From Phoronis australis (Eukaryota; Phoronida; Phoronidae): a stretch of DNA of 64,000 nt. The stretch is taken from NCBI GenBank assembly GCA_002633005.1, contig NMRA01000089.1:601865-665864 (forward strand). The letters run 5' to 3'. The position numbers were made by a program, and so were the translations under genes. Every line of letters begins with the position of its first letter. Positions within the stretch are counted from its first letter, which is position 1. A model generated the notes under the pieces. It was given only the letters and a program-made list of their open reading frames with translations. It searched no databases and had not been told where the DNA came from. Positions 22,229 through 32,957 of the stretch are shown here, in pieces.

Positions 22229-22632
22229 CCAGCCTCGTCCTCAAGACTCAAGATGGCGCTGATCGGTTTAGCCATTTGAGGCTTGGTTATGGGAAATGAA
22301 ATCGCCGGAATATCACGAGTAGTATAATTGTGAAATTTTCTGAAGTTTCATATAAAAATGAAAGCTAACGGTATAGTTAGTTTAATTTAGGTCTAAATTA
22401 TTGCAAAAACGATATATTTTGATTCGAAAACGGAATACTATCTAATACTAATAATAATGCCTTCTGATTCATGAATGGCAGCAACAACGCCTGTAAAAGT
22501 AATTAAATTCTGCCTTTGTTTTAATGATGTCAAGGCAGCTGCCAATCATTCCGCAGGCGGTACATTCCCATAACCAAGCCTCCGATGGCTAAACCGATCA
22601 GCGCTATCTTGAGGCTTGGAGACGAAGCTGCA
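22229..22632. mobile_element. 404-bp MITE with long inverted arms
   Basis: Arms 22229-22294 and 22566-22632 are imperfect inverted repeats of about 65 bp sharing the perfect block GCGCTGATCGGTTTAGCCAT and CTTGGTTATGGGA. The centre is AT-rich and non-coding. I could not find a convincing target duplication. Confidence 0.65.
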
Positions 22633-23621
22633 ACCAGTCCGACTTCTTTGAGCGCATGCGCGCAGACATATCTTCAGAAGCAGAAAATTTGAAACTGTAG
22701 TAGATGAAAGAGTTAATAACTATTTCGCCTGTGTTTCAAAAATAGTAAATCTGACAATTTTTCTAGAAATTCTTACGATATTCAAAGTGAACAACTCTCA
22801 CGTTAGAATCCCTAAGAACACTGGCCACAATCTGTTTAAAGGGTATTTTTACGAGTTCTATGCCTCTTGTACCCATAAGGGACGGTCGCACGTGACATGA
22901 ACTTTGCAGGTGGGGCGGTTGATCACGAGCGCCACGTAGACATGTAGTAAGGTAAAAGATGACAGAAGAGCACAGGGAATTTAATTTCATCAAACTCTGG
23001 CGCTGCGCAGATGCCAGCGTTTTCGTCCCGTTCCGGCCACCATCGTCACGAATCTTCAAATTGTCCTTCCTGGTCTCCACCACTTTCGCCCCGTCCTCGC
23101 ACCCCCTCCCAGTCACCATATAGGCGCATCTGAACTTTGCTGTTTTTGGGGGTGGGGCAATGTCATGAAGTTGCCCGAATTTCACCAACTTATGTCGAAA
23201 TGAATCAAAACAACAATTTCTTAAAGATCGAGTTATTTCGAATTGGAAAAAATCAATTAGTGGCCTTTTTTCTGGGGATGATTAATACAAATTCTCCCTC
23301 AGTTCTACTTATGATCAAGATTTACCGATTCCTTAATTTATTACAAGATTTGTTTGCTCCGCACACCATGCGACAACAACGCATGTCGTGCGCCAAGTAG
23401 ATACGACTGAAGCTGCATCGGTGAGGGAGCAAATCGCCAACGTGCTACACTTGTGATACCCCAGGATCGTCAGTGTTCAGCACTTGGCCGACAGGGTCGC
23501 TACCGTACCAGAGCAATTCGGCTTATGTCAACGATTTCAGTTGAGTATTTGTCAGAGTTGAAAAGATTTAAAGGCATCGACTGCCTCCAAAGATGTCCCT
23601 CTATTCTCGAAAGGTACTTAC

Positions 23622-23706
23622 AGCAGCGTAACTTCGAGTGTGAGACATTTGTTGAAAAACTTCCGGCATATCTTTGAGATGGTCAACGGCCTTTCTCTAA
23701 GCCCAG
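23622..23706 (-). CDS. candidate exon 3 of the LDLa peptide precursor, copy 1
   Basis: This is the counterpart of 24871-24955, with one difference that changes a Pro codon to Ser. See that entry for splice sites and doubts. Confidence 0.3.
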
Positions 23707-24013
23707 CTCAGAGACGATATTTTACACTTATAGATACTTAAACCCGCCTTTGTCATGGAAACTAAATTTTTATCCAGGCCACTTGCCATTATGAACCAGT
23801 CCTTTGATATTGCTTAAACCACACTCAGCGCTTAAATTGACAAGCCAACATATTGAGCCTGGTCTAGGGCAATAACGAACAGTATGTTTTCCCAAATCCA
23901 CTTATACAGTTTGTGGGGACCAAGTTGAGAGCAGTTTTGTAACTGTGTATGGTATAAATCAAAGTTTGTGACGTCAGGTGGGTTTGTGGCAACTTCAAAA
24001 CAAGTAGACTTAC

Positions 24014-24151
24014 AAGCGCGGCACATCTCTGGATCTTCGTCGTACCCATCATCACAATCTTTATGGTTGTCACACACAAACTTAAGATCAATACATTGAT
24101 GGACGGTTTTGCATGGGAAAGGCTGTTCTTTGCCCTCGCATTTATTGTATT
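24014..24151 (-). CDS. LDLa exon of the peptide precursor, copy 1
   Basis: This exon has the same residues and splice borders as 25263-25400. Its upstream signal-peptide exon is missing because the copy is cut at the N at 24229. That fits an allelic contig end rather than a second gene. Confidence 0.6.
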
Positions 24152-24228
24152 CTACAAAAGACGTAATTAAAATTAGCGACACTGAGATTGGTTTGCAGTT
24201 TGGATAGAGTTATTTCTTGGTAATGAGA

Positions 24229-24229
24229 N
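24229..24229. other. single-N assembly junction
   Basis: This lone N separates the two copies of the 1.24-kb segment; the sequence after it restarts at the equivalent of 22986. Confidence 0.7.
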
Positions 24230-24870
24230 TTCATCAAACTCTGGCGCTGCGCAGATGCCAGCGTTTTCGTCCCGTTCCGGCCACCATCGTCACGAATCTC
24301 CAAATTGTCCTTCCTGGTCTCCACCACTTTCGCCCCGTCCTCGCACCTTCTCCCAGTCACCATATAGGCGCATCTGAACTTTGCTGTTTTTGGGGGGTGG
24401 GGCAATGTCATGAAGTTGCCCGAATTTCACCAACTTATGTCGAAATCGATGAATCAAAACAACAATTTCTTAAAGATCGAGTTATTTCGAATTGGAAAAA
24501 ATCAATTAGTGACCTTTTTCCTGGGGATGATTAATACAAATTCTCCCTCAGTTCTACTTATGATCAAGATTTACCAATTCCTTAATTTATTACAAGATTT
24601 GTTTGCTCCGCACACCATGCGACAACAACGCATGTCGTGCGCCAAGTAGATACGACTGAAGCTGCATCGGTGAGGGAGCAAATCGCCAACGTGCTACACT
24701 TGTGATACCCCAGGATCGTCAGTGCTCAGCACTTGGCCGACAGGGTCGCTACCGTACCAGAGCAATTCGGCTTATGTCAACGATTTCTGTTGAGTATTTG
24801 TCAGAGTTGAAAAGATTTAAAGGCATCGACTGCCTCCAAAGATGTCCCTCTATTCTCGAAAGGTACTTAC

Positions 24871-24955
24871 AGCAGCGTAACTTCGAGTGTGAGACATTTG
24901 TTGAAAAACTTCCGGCATATCTTTGGGATGGTCAACGGCCTTTCTCTAAGCCCAG
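24871..24955 (-). CDS. candidate exon 3 of the LDLa peptide precursor
   Basis: An 85-nt interval runs from an acceptor CTCTGAG (24956-24957 as AG) to a strong GTAAGT donor (24870-24865). Only one frame is open, and it is the one required by the phase-1 end of the LDLa exon. It would encode a basic stretch with two cysteines (KICRKFFNKC). The acceptor is moderate. A different frame in the same interval reads more like protein but fails the phase rule. Treat as tentative. Confidence 0.35.
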
Positions 24956-25262
24956 CTCAGAGACGATATTTTACACTTATAGATACTTAAACCCGCCTTT
25001 GTCATGGAAACTAAATTTTTATCCAGGCCACTTGCCATTATGAACCAGTCCTTTGATATTGCTTAAACCACAATCAGCGCTTAAATTGACAAGCCAACAT
25101 ATTGAGCCTGGTCTAGGGCAATAACGAACAGTATGTTTTCCCAAATCCACTTATACAGTTTGTGGGGACCAAGTTGAGAGCAGTTTTGTAACTGTGTATG
25201 GTATAAATCAAAGTTTGTGACGTCAGGTGGGTTTGTGGCAACTTCAAAACAAGTAGACTTAC

Positions 25263-25400
25263 AAGCGCGGCACATCTCTGGATCTTCGTCGTACCCATCA
25301 TCACAATCTTTATGGTTGTCACACACAAACTTAAGATCAATACATTGATGGACGGTTTTGCATGGGAAAGGCTGTTCTTTGCCCTCGCATTTATTGTATT
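25263..25400 (-). CDS. exon 2 of a secreted precursor: LDL-receptor class A domain
   Basis: A 138-nt exon has acceptor TTTTGTAG (AG at 25402-25401) and a consensus GTAAGT donor (25262-25257). Both borders are phase 1, as is usual for LDLa exons. It carries one complete LDLa module: six cysteines (CEG, FPC, QCI, VCD, DCDDG, MC) and the calcium-cage acids in DCDDGYDEDPE. It joins exactly in phase to the signal-peptide exon (G plus AA gives Glu). LDLa modules bind calcium and protein ligands. A single module right after dibasic-flanked short peptides recalls protostome prohormone-4/IDLSRF-type precursors. That comparison is from memory of layout, not an alignment. Confidence 0.75.
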
Positions 25401-25588
25401 CTACAAAAGACGTAATTAAAATTAGCGACACTGAGATTGGTTTGCAGTTTGGATAGAGTTATTTCTTGGTAATGAGAACGTTTTAACGATCTGTCAGACA
25501 TAGAACCAGCAATACACACACAGCAATCTGATAAACAAACTTTTGAACGTTTTATAATTTTCGTGTCTTGTCAGTTTCGTTGGCCTAC

Positions 25589-25729
25589 CTCTTCCCCTTT
25601 TGTCGGTAAAAATGTGCTTCGCTCTTTCCCGCTTTGAGAGGTAATTGGTGAAATCACGCACTGAGGCAGCGTCTATACATAACACACAGGCGAAGAGCAA
25701 GATGACTTCTTTGTAAAGCATTTTGTTCT
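25589..25729 (-). CDS. exon with the start codon: signal peptide and dibasic peptides of the LDLa precursor
   Basis: The ATG is at 25721-25719, eight bases after a strong acceptor (CTAATTTTTTTCAG), so a non-coding exon should lie upstream. The exon ends GAG|GTAGGC in phase 1. It encodes a signal peptide, MLYKEVILLFACVLC, with cleavage likely in IDAAS. Next come VRDFTNYLS, a Lys-Arg site, ERAKHIFTD, a second Lys-Arg site, then GR leading into the LDLa exon. Two short peptides between a signal peptide and dibasic sites is the layout of a neuropeptide or peptide-hormone precursor processed by prohormone convertases. I do not recognise either peptide. This exon exists once in the window. The intron to exon 2 is 188 bp. 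Confidence 0.65.
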
Positions 25730-25744
25730 CTGAAAAAAATTAGC

Positions 25745-25850
25745 AGATCATCAACACTTTATCACCACCATCATCACCGTCGTCGCCATCTCACCATCGC
25801 CATCACAATCGTTATATCATTTTGCAGCCCTCATCACCATAATCATTAAA
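25745..25850. repeat. degenerate CAC/ATC trinucleotide tract
   Basis: Imperfect runs of CAC, ATC and GTC triplets (for example ATCACCACCATCATCACCGTC) lie just upstream of the peptide-precursor exon, in the presumed preceding intron. Confidence 0.6.
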
Positions 25851-26284
25851 AATTTTATGATTTTCATCAAAATCGCCAACGGCCAAGTAAAAGTTCCCAT
25901 TATTTTCCACGCTATTTCGTCTGCTTTAGGTACGGTTATCAACTGTTTGTTTTTAGGCTTTTAGGCAAATCCAGAGTCTTTCAGGCTCCTTAAGAAGTAA
26001 CTGAAGCAATGACGTTTTTAGATCCCCATACAAACTTTGAAGACATAATAAAAGTGATATCGTATGTTGACATTCACCAGCATCGTATTTTGTAGAGGCT
26101 GCATCAAATAATAACGTTTGGACGGTTTACAAATGTATAAGCTATGGGTGTCAGTTAGAAGTTTGTACATGAAATTGTCAACATTTATTGTAAATTATCA
26201 ACTGAACATTGAAAGCATTTTCTACGTTGAAAACAATTTACGCTTTTTCATGGATTTTCATCGTTTTAATACTTGAAAAGTAAT

Positions 26285-26402
26285 TAAAACACTTTCTTAC
26301 TAGTGCTTGAAAACACTTTCTTGAACTCTTTGAAAACACTTGCTTGAAAGTGTTTGAAAACACTTTCTCGAAAGTGTTTGAAAACACTTTCTTGAAAGTG
26401 TT
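26285..26402. repeat. 24-bp tandem repeat, each unit palindromic
   Basis: About five units of 23-24 bp start at 26285, 26309, 26332, 26356 and 26380. The best unit is AAACACTTTC-TC-GAAAGTGTTT, two 10-bp inverted arms around two bases. The first two units are degenerate. Confidence 0.8.
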
Positions 26403-28680
26403 GCAATTTTGTCGATATCCCTTTTCAAAAATTACTTATTTACTGTGAATATATTTTACTATTGTTCATGATACGTCACATTTTTGTAATAAAAACGATT
26501 CTTTGCCAACTTCCGGCCTCTCTTTCATTACAGGAAACTGAGCTTGTGATGCACATTTTCCCACATGTCGAACATAAAATAGGTTGAGTATTGTGAAAAG
26601 AAAGTGTTCAAACTTGCACAAAAATGTACTCGTAGCTATTTTGGGGATCACTCTTGTTCTTACACAATGGTTTACTTAATTCAGAACTCATGACTTATTC
26701 ATTCCAATCTGCGTTAATCCAATCAACTGGTGACAAATCAGAATACGAAGATTCAACGTAGACTGTAATCCAGAAATCAATTGCGGGTTCTCACTTAGCT
26801 TTCTCAATTGCTTCTGACTGTCAAGATTTGCATAACAAGTGCTCCTCGTACTCCACACAGCATACTTGAGAGGAGAGCGTTATTGGATTAAAGGTTTTGC
26901 CCTGCCTTGATTGTCATTTCTCTTCTGGCTTAATGATTTAGTAAATGTTATCATGCCGAAGATTTAAAACCGGTAGGAGATCCGATACGATTTTTGTGAC
27001 AACACGATTCGCAGTTTTATCGATAAATCCACGTTTCCCTGTTTGTGATAAGTTTTAGTTAAACTGAATGACTAGATAAATATTCATGGTTTGCATTCCA
27101 TGAGATGAAAATCAATGTCGACAAACCTTTAAAATGTGCATGGACAAAATTTCACCGCCCACCAATGAGTAACAATAACTTTGTACGTTGGTCTAACCCA
27201 GTCACCAAGGCAGAGAGGAAATGCCGAAAATGTAACGTATATTACCAAGGCACCGTCGTAGAAACATTATGGATTGAACAAAAACAATGACGTCACATGA
27301 CCAAAAATCAAGTTACCGTTATTGAGGCACATTGTTGACACTGAACGCTTATCGAACTTTTCCTGCGGATAATGCATGACCTTTTTTGCCATTCGTAACT
27401 AGTGAGGCGTTGCCCGGTGGGTACAGCAGCATTAACGAAAGAGAAAAATGGGCTTAAATGAAAAGCGATCTTTTTATTTTTTTGTTATAGCTACACGGAC
27501 GAGTTTCCGATTATTTGATTTCCTTTGTTGAATAATAATCGATATAGGAAGTGAATTAAATGTCTATGTGTTGCATCTTACACCGACGTGAAATTTGATT
27601 CTGTGATCAAATACACTCGCACTTTTTTCAATGTATTTCAGTCGAGATACAAAATTACAATGAATTTTGTTTAACAGTTCATTTCGCTTAACAATTTAGT
27701 GCTTGCTAGGGAAGCAATGCATGGTCGTGTCACGTGACTAGTGTATTCTGCAACAATCAACAAATACTGGCATTTCGCATTACTTCTTGATTCATCGTTA
27801 ATTCCATTATTCCATCAACAGTATCAAGTTTTGCGGAGACTTCTGCATGACTAGACGGAAGCAATGAAACTTATTTTCCATTCTTTGATCAATCCTTATG
27901 AAGGTTGTCTAGAAAGCTACCTGGTATATGACGAAATTACATAATGCCACTCAATAATAACTTTCTGTTTTATGTAGATTGACTGGATCAGTACACGTGT
28001 AACATGTCTGTAAATACGTAGTCACGAGAGTGAACTCTGCTTTCCACTTCCTTAGCCCTTAGGGGGCACGAAACAGTTCTCACTGGGTTTTGTATAGCAA
28101 AGCACACATCACTGGATTTGTCACCTTTTCCTGATTCTGTCGAAAATCGTATGCAAATAACGACAGGTTTTCAAGTCATTTCACTTCACTTCACTAGAGA
28201 TGGGCTAAGAAAAAAACAAGCAAAACACAAAATCGGCAAAACCCTCACAATGCACGACATAGATTTTGAGGGCAAATTTTTTACCAATTCTAAAAATGTG
28301 GTCCAAAAGTACTATCATCCGACTAATATTTTTTTGCAAATCTGGCTTGTTTCAGGACTATCTGAAATCGCAGTCAATTTCTCAGTCGCTACCCAACAAT
28401 GCACAATTCATGAGGGGGCAGCCATCTTAAAGAACTGCGCAGCTACAGCCGAGCAAGTGGTCTTTTTTCATTCTCAGCATGTCCTCAAACACAAACAAAC
28501 CATATTCACTAAGCCTACATGCAATACCTGCATAAAAACTACCCCCAAGCCTGGCCTGCCCCTAGATTTTAATATTTTAGAGTGCAAACTGTCCGCAACC
28601 TGACTGTTCAATGCCACCTTAACTGTGAATCGGTTTAATCTACCCACAATGCAGCACGACCCGCGATAAATTATAATCTA
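26403..28680. other. intergenic sequence without a supported gene
   Basis: This is about 2.3 kb of AT-rich sequence. A 161-codon frame at 28118-28603 (+) may be the decayed upstream part of the adjoining LINE but shows no motif I can name. Confidence 0.35.
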
Positions 28681-30060
28681 GTATGGTTTTCGTGGGGGCA
28701 CTCTACAGAACTGGCTTTACTTGAATTATGGATACAAATGTCAAGGCTATGGAAAATAATAAATTACCTCTGGCCATCCTAATTGATCTTTCCAAAGCGT
28801 TTGACTCTTTAAGTCATTCAATTTTACTCGACAAGTTTCTTTATTATGGTTGTAACTCTTGTCTCTTAAGTTTATTTGAGACGCCATCTCTCTAATCGCA
28901 CTCAGTATGTTCAGATTAATAACTCGAAATCTAGCACAGTTCCAATTTTGCGGAGTGTCCCACGGAGATCTTTATTGGCTCCGTTATTATTCATCATTTA
29001 TGTGAGAAATTTTGTAAAGTGCACGAGTTTCTTTGACTGCATACTTTATGCTAATAATACTGCTATTATCATGGTACTCACAGCATATTGTCTGTTCATG
29101 AGTCACATATTTTTGTGGCGATCTGGAGAACATTCAGTCTAAATGTAGATGGACTGATTTTAAATGCAACAAAATACATGGTTTTTCATAAACCCCTAAA
29201 ATGTAGTGATGATTTTCCTTTAATGTTTAATAACTTGGCAATTGAAAAAGCTAGTTAATTCAATTTACTTGGTTTTTCCATCAACGTCAACCTATTATAG
29301 GCTCTACATGTTGAGAAAGATAAGCAGATTCTGTGGTGTTCTTAATAACATTAAACATTTCTTGCTCTTTGAAACTTTGAAAACTTTATACAATGGTCTT
29401 GTCCTTCCTCATTTTAATTATGGCAATCTGCTATGGGGGTGCGAACATCATAGAATATTCAAATTACAGAAATGGGTTATTCGTATTATTACTTCTAATT
29501 GGTTTAATGTTCATACTTTCTTTATGACTACAAAATAAAGGACTTGTATGTTGTTGCTATTGTCAAACTTTTCAACAAATCATGCTCATGATTACCTACC
29601 TTCATTCTAACACGTTCAATTTAATTACCCGTGGGTCTATTCATGAACATTAAACCAGACATCTTCTGCCCACTCCTCATTGTATTGAATCATTTGCAGA
29701 AGATTCGCAATACCTTACCCCATATCCTTATTAACCTTGTGAATGTTTCTTAAAAAAATGTTTACCCATTCGTTATCCTCCGTTATAAACCATTTTAAGA
29801 ATGTTTGTTATGAACGTTATGAACTTGAGTGCACTATTCTCAACTGTTTTGTGTGTAACTATTTTCGATAATCTTTCCTAGTCTCTAGACATGTAGTTTT
29901 AAATTTTATTATCACCTAATTTTGTAATTCTGATTATCTGTAGCATTGTATTTTTTCTCTGGTGGCTCCGTGGTCAGTGGACCCTGCGGGCCCTTCACGG
30001 TGTCTCCATAAACTTTAATTTGTATAAAAGGCATTTTTTGTCTTAAAGTGAATAAAGTGT
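28680..30060 (+). mobile_element. non-LTR retrotransposon (LINE), 3' half with decayed RT
   Basis: RT motifs are readable in order across several frames: YGFRGG, LPLAILIDLSKAFDSLSH, the LSNRTQYV block, VPRRSLLAPLLFIIY (normally GVPQGS-L-P-LF), LYANNT (normally YADD), and the thumb region KISRFCGVLNNIKHF, LVLPHFNYGNLLWG and LQKWVIRII. The two catalytic Asp of YADD are both Asn, and several stops interrupt the frame, so it is dead. The 3' end has an AATAAAG and passes into a TAC-rich microsatellite, typical of some LINE tails. Confidence 0.8.
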
Positions 30061-30098
30061 ATTACTACTACTACTACTATTACTGCTACTGCTACTGC
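30060..30098. repeat. TAC/TGC microsatellite at a LINE 3' end
   Basis: A run of TAC units with TAT and TGC variants immediately follows the AATAAAG of the LINE tail. The second copy near 34278-34316 is shorter and more interrupted. Confidence 0.75.
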
Positions 30099-30104
30099 CC
30101 CAGG

Positions 30105-30172
30105 TTAATCTCGAACCCAGATGCTACTAACATTTGAGTCTGGTATTCAACACTGACACCTTGTTCTTTATT
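30105..30172 (-). tRNA. tRNA-like segment next to the LINE tail
   Basis: The minus strand carries a B-box-like GGTTCGAGATT, preceded by about 41 nt and then TGTCAGTGTTGAA, a degraded A box, with the CCAGACTC...CTGG arms between. It is probably a tRNA relic or SINE head. The duplicate lies at about 34317-34384. Confidence 0.35.
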
Positions 30173-31718
30173 GGTCAACTAAGATGAGATCAACTGGTGT
30201 ATTGAATTCAGGTCAAAATAAAAAGCACGTTTTAAAACTTTTATTGGGGTCACTCGAGTCATAGTACAGACGATAAAGACGGGTTGTGGTCGCCATGCCT
30301 ACTACAAATCACATGCTCAGCGGTAGCAGTCCGACGCCGACTTTGCTAGGAGTATTTTCGTTTAAAGTCACCGTCTTTGATTTGGTCAGCGAATGACCGG
30401 CTAATGTTAAAAAGAAATCACAGCTCAGGCAAAAGCGAATAATAATAATAATAATAATAATTACACTAAGAAGTCTATCCTGCCCGGCAATAATCCCCAA
30501 AACGGGTTGTTATCATTCAGTTTTCGCTCCCCTTGTCGCCTTTCCACTTAGCTGCAATGTTTCTGCTAATTGAATTTGTGTAAATGCTGCTCCATTCAAC
30601 GACCACAATCATCAGAATGTGCATAATGAAAATGAATGCTGGAATTACTGCCCCGGATTAGTTTCATAAGAACAATATGTGTGATTGATTGGTCCTCACA
30701 ACGTCCATTTACGTCAACTATAAAAAAGAAAAAAACCGGACTAACAGTCAAACTGCTGTATTACTTAGCCATAATATAAAGCCATTATCTAATGAACACT
30801 CATTTAAAAACACCTGCCACACGAGTGGCTAGTTGTGACCAGGATTTGGGGGGGATTCTACGGCGCATCTTGCTTCCTTTAAAAGCCTGACCGCGGAGTT
30901 CTGTGTAACCTTCAGTCTCGGAGGAATTGCTGAGAATCGAAAAGGCAAAGGAACTGAGAGACTTCGCTTACTAGATAAGTAGTGTGCAATTGAATTCCCA
31001 GCAGAAATACGAATGGACCTCGTGTTAAAATGCATGTAGCAAAAGGAAGCCAAACAAATAAAATAATGAAATAATTTTGAAAAGATTATTGAACAAAACA
31101 AAGACCAGCGTAGATCTATTTCATATGAAATAGGACGTGGTTTACGTGGAAAATATGACACGATCGACAACCAGTTCTAGACAAAACCAACAAAACTGAA
31201 TGTTGTCTAAATAAGTCCAGCAAAGAAAGTGGAGTAAGATTTTTGAACATATAGGTTGTCGCACATGTCTTTGTTAAACCAAAAACATCTTTGTAACAGT
31301 AAGCTCCACTGTACAACTGTGCGAGAAGTAAAGATTGAATACAGTAGGACAGTGGAAAGTGTTCCCCCAAGAAGATCATAAGTGCGTCCTCTTTAGAATT
31401 CGGTTTTTGGCACTTCAAATATTTCAAACAATTCAAATTCGTCTGTTGTGTTCGATTTTAGCGATTTTAGAGAAGTTAAGAGTTAAAGCTCCTATCTGTA
31501 TGTCACTAAAACATTTTAACACGTCTAGATTACACACAAGGGATCCTTTAACAATTTCTAAAATATCTCTGATGTGTTGTCTTTGAAGTATTTCACATCT
31601 ATTATTAATATTGGCAAATACTTTACTTTTCTACAACTAAATGTCCAGAACACGATAATGTCTTTGCACGAGTTTTCATTTGGGAACGTTCCCATTTCAA
31701 GACGAGCATTTAGGATAC

Positions 31719-31719
31719 N
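31719..31719. other. single-N assembly junction
   Basis: The 2-kb duplicated segment ends exactly here. The following 1.1 kb belongs to a separate contig. Confidence 0.7.
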
Positions 31720-32639
31720 CAAGTAAACCAACTTGGAAAAAATCGAGAGGGGGGGGGGTTCACTCTGAAAATATAGTTTTTTACATTGTGAATTGCTGAG
31801 TCTTTGTGGCTCATCGGCAAAACGCGCGGGGATTTATTGTGCGCGCGCTTCTGTCGGCACTTCTGAAGTACATGTACCCAAGCATTTTAGATGGAATCAC
31901 CGCTGAAAGAGCAGTTCAGTATAGCTGATTTCTTTAGGTAACTAGCTTCTTATGTTTTGATTTGATTAGGGGAAATACTGCGGTGCCGCAACCCTGATAT
32001 TCAGGCGAATTGACGTGCAACGTTTTTACCTCATCTGTCATGCCGTGTCATTCTATTACACCCCACACGTTTGTAACTGATGTATAGTAAAGTTGTCTTG
32101 CGCAATATCATACAGTGTACATGTACATGTAATATTGTGTAGATGTACATGTAATATTTTTGAAAAAAATTCTTTTTCCGAAGAATTGCAATTGTGGCGG
32201 GCGCCGTGGTCTGGTCGCGAGTCCGTTTGAAGACACACTCAAGGAATGACCAAGGGCGCACCCACATTGCGAAAGTGACCGCATTCGCGAAAAGTGTGCA
32301 GTACCAGAAATTGCGGGGAGGCTGTTCTTTCACAACAAAGTCTTGCGGGACTCGTGCGATGCCTCCTAGGGAGCCCTAGTTCCGACCTCAACACCTACCG
32401 TCTGTCTACCTGCAATAAGCACACTGCCGTCTTCTATAATGGGGATTTCCGCACAAAGGCTCACCCGATGAAGCGCTCATGCCCATGGGCATTTATTTGA
32501 TATTAGTACTTCGGGTTTCAAGAGTTCAGACATTGGGACGTTTATTTCGAAAATTGCAAGAGATGCAAATAGGTCCTGGGATGCTTCGTTAAGGTTTGAA
32601 GTAGTCCATGATGAATGGATCAAATTTAGTTGCGCATGT

Positions 32640-32803
32640 AAGTCTTTCGAATGGACTTGGCAACCTCAAGGGTCTTAGTGTCAACTGAGCTGCGAAACGA
32701 GATGCTGACATTGTAGAGGCTTACCAGCTCATTGACACAGCAGTTGACGAAGTGCAAGCGTTGGGAAAAAACATCGAAGATATCTGGGTAGAATGGTTCC
32801 AAG
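32640..32803 (+). mobile_element. hAT transposase fragment cut by the gap
   Basis: After an in-frame TGA the frame reads AAKRDADIVEAYQLIDTAVD followed by EVQALGKNIEDIWVEWFQ. The IVEAY-LID-AV-EV-alternating pattern is characteristic of the region before the C-terminal dimerisation part of hAT transposases of the P52rIPK/ZMYM-like kind. Upstream the frame continues as LSNGLGNLKGLS. It runs into the N gap at 32804. Confidence 0.6.
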
Positions 32804-32957
32804 NNNNNNNNNNNNNNNNNNNNNNNNNNNNNNNNNNNNNNNNNNNNNNNNNNNNNNNNNNNNNNNNNNNNNNNNNNNNNNNNNNNNNNNNNNNNNNNNN
32901 NNNNNNNNNNNNNNNNNNNNNNNNNNNNNNNNNNNNNNNNNNNNNNNNNNNNNNNNN
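32804..32957. other. assembly gap of 154 N
   Basis: There are 154 consecutive N. On its right side the minus strand has a readable frame down to the gap (33145-32958) that I cannot assign. Confidence 0.95.

Larger units (their letters stand above)
22986..24228. repeat. duplicated 1.24-kb segment, copy 1 (probable allelic contig end)
   Basis: It matches 24230-25477 at offsets of 1244-1249 with few substitutions and small indels, and it stops exactly at the N at 24229. Confidence 0.8.
24230..25477. repeat. duplicated 1.24-kb segment, copy 2
   Basis: This is the second copy of 22986-24228. It continues to the right into unique sequence with the first coding exon of the peptide precursor, so this is the more complete version of the locus. 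Confidence 0.8.
29649..31718. repeat. duplicated 2.07-kb segment, copy 1
   Basis: It matches 33869-35931 at offsets of 4220 to 4213 with few differences, including different lengths of an AAT microsatellite near 30437-30461, and stops at the N at 31719. Apart from the LINE tail it holds no gene I can support. Confidence 0.8.

Noticed and set aside
22763-23188. A 141-codon minus-strand frame downstream of the LDLa exons
   Set aside because: It could contain a further exon of the precursor, but no acceptor gives the required phase in this frame, and the alternative in-phase reading stops after about 30 residues.
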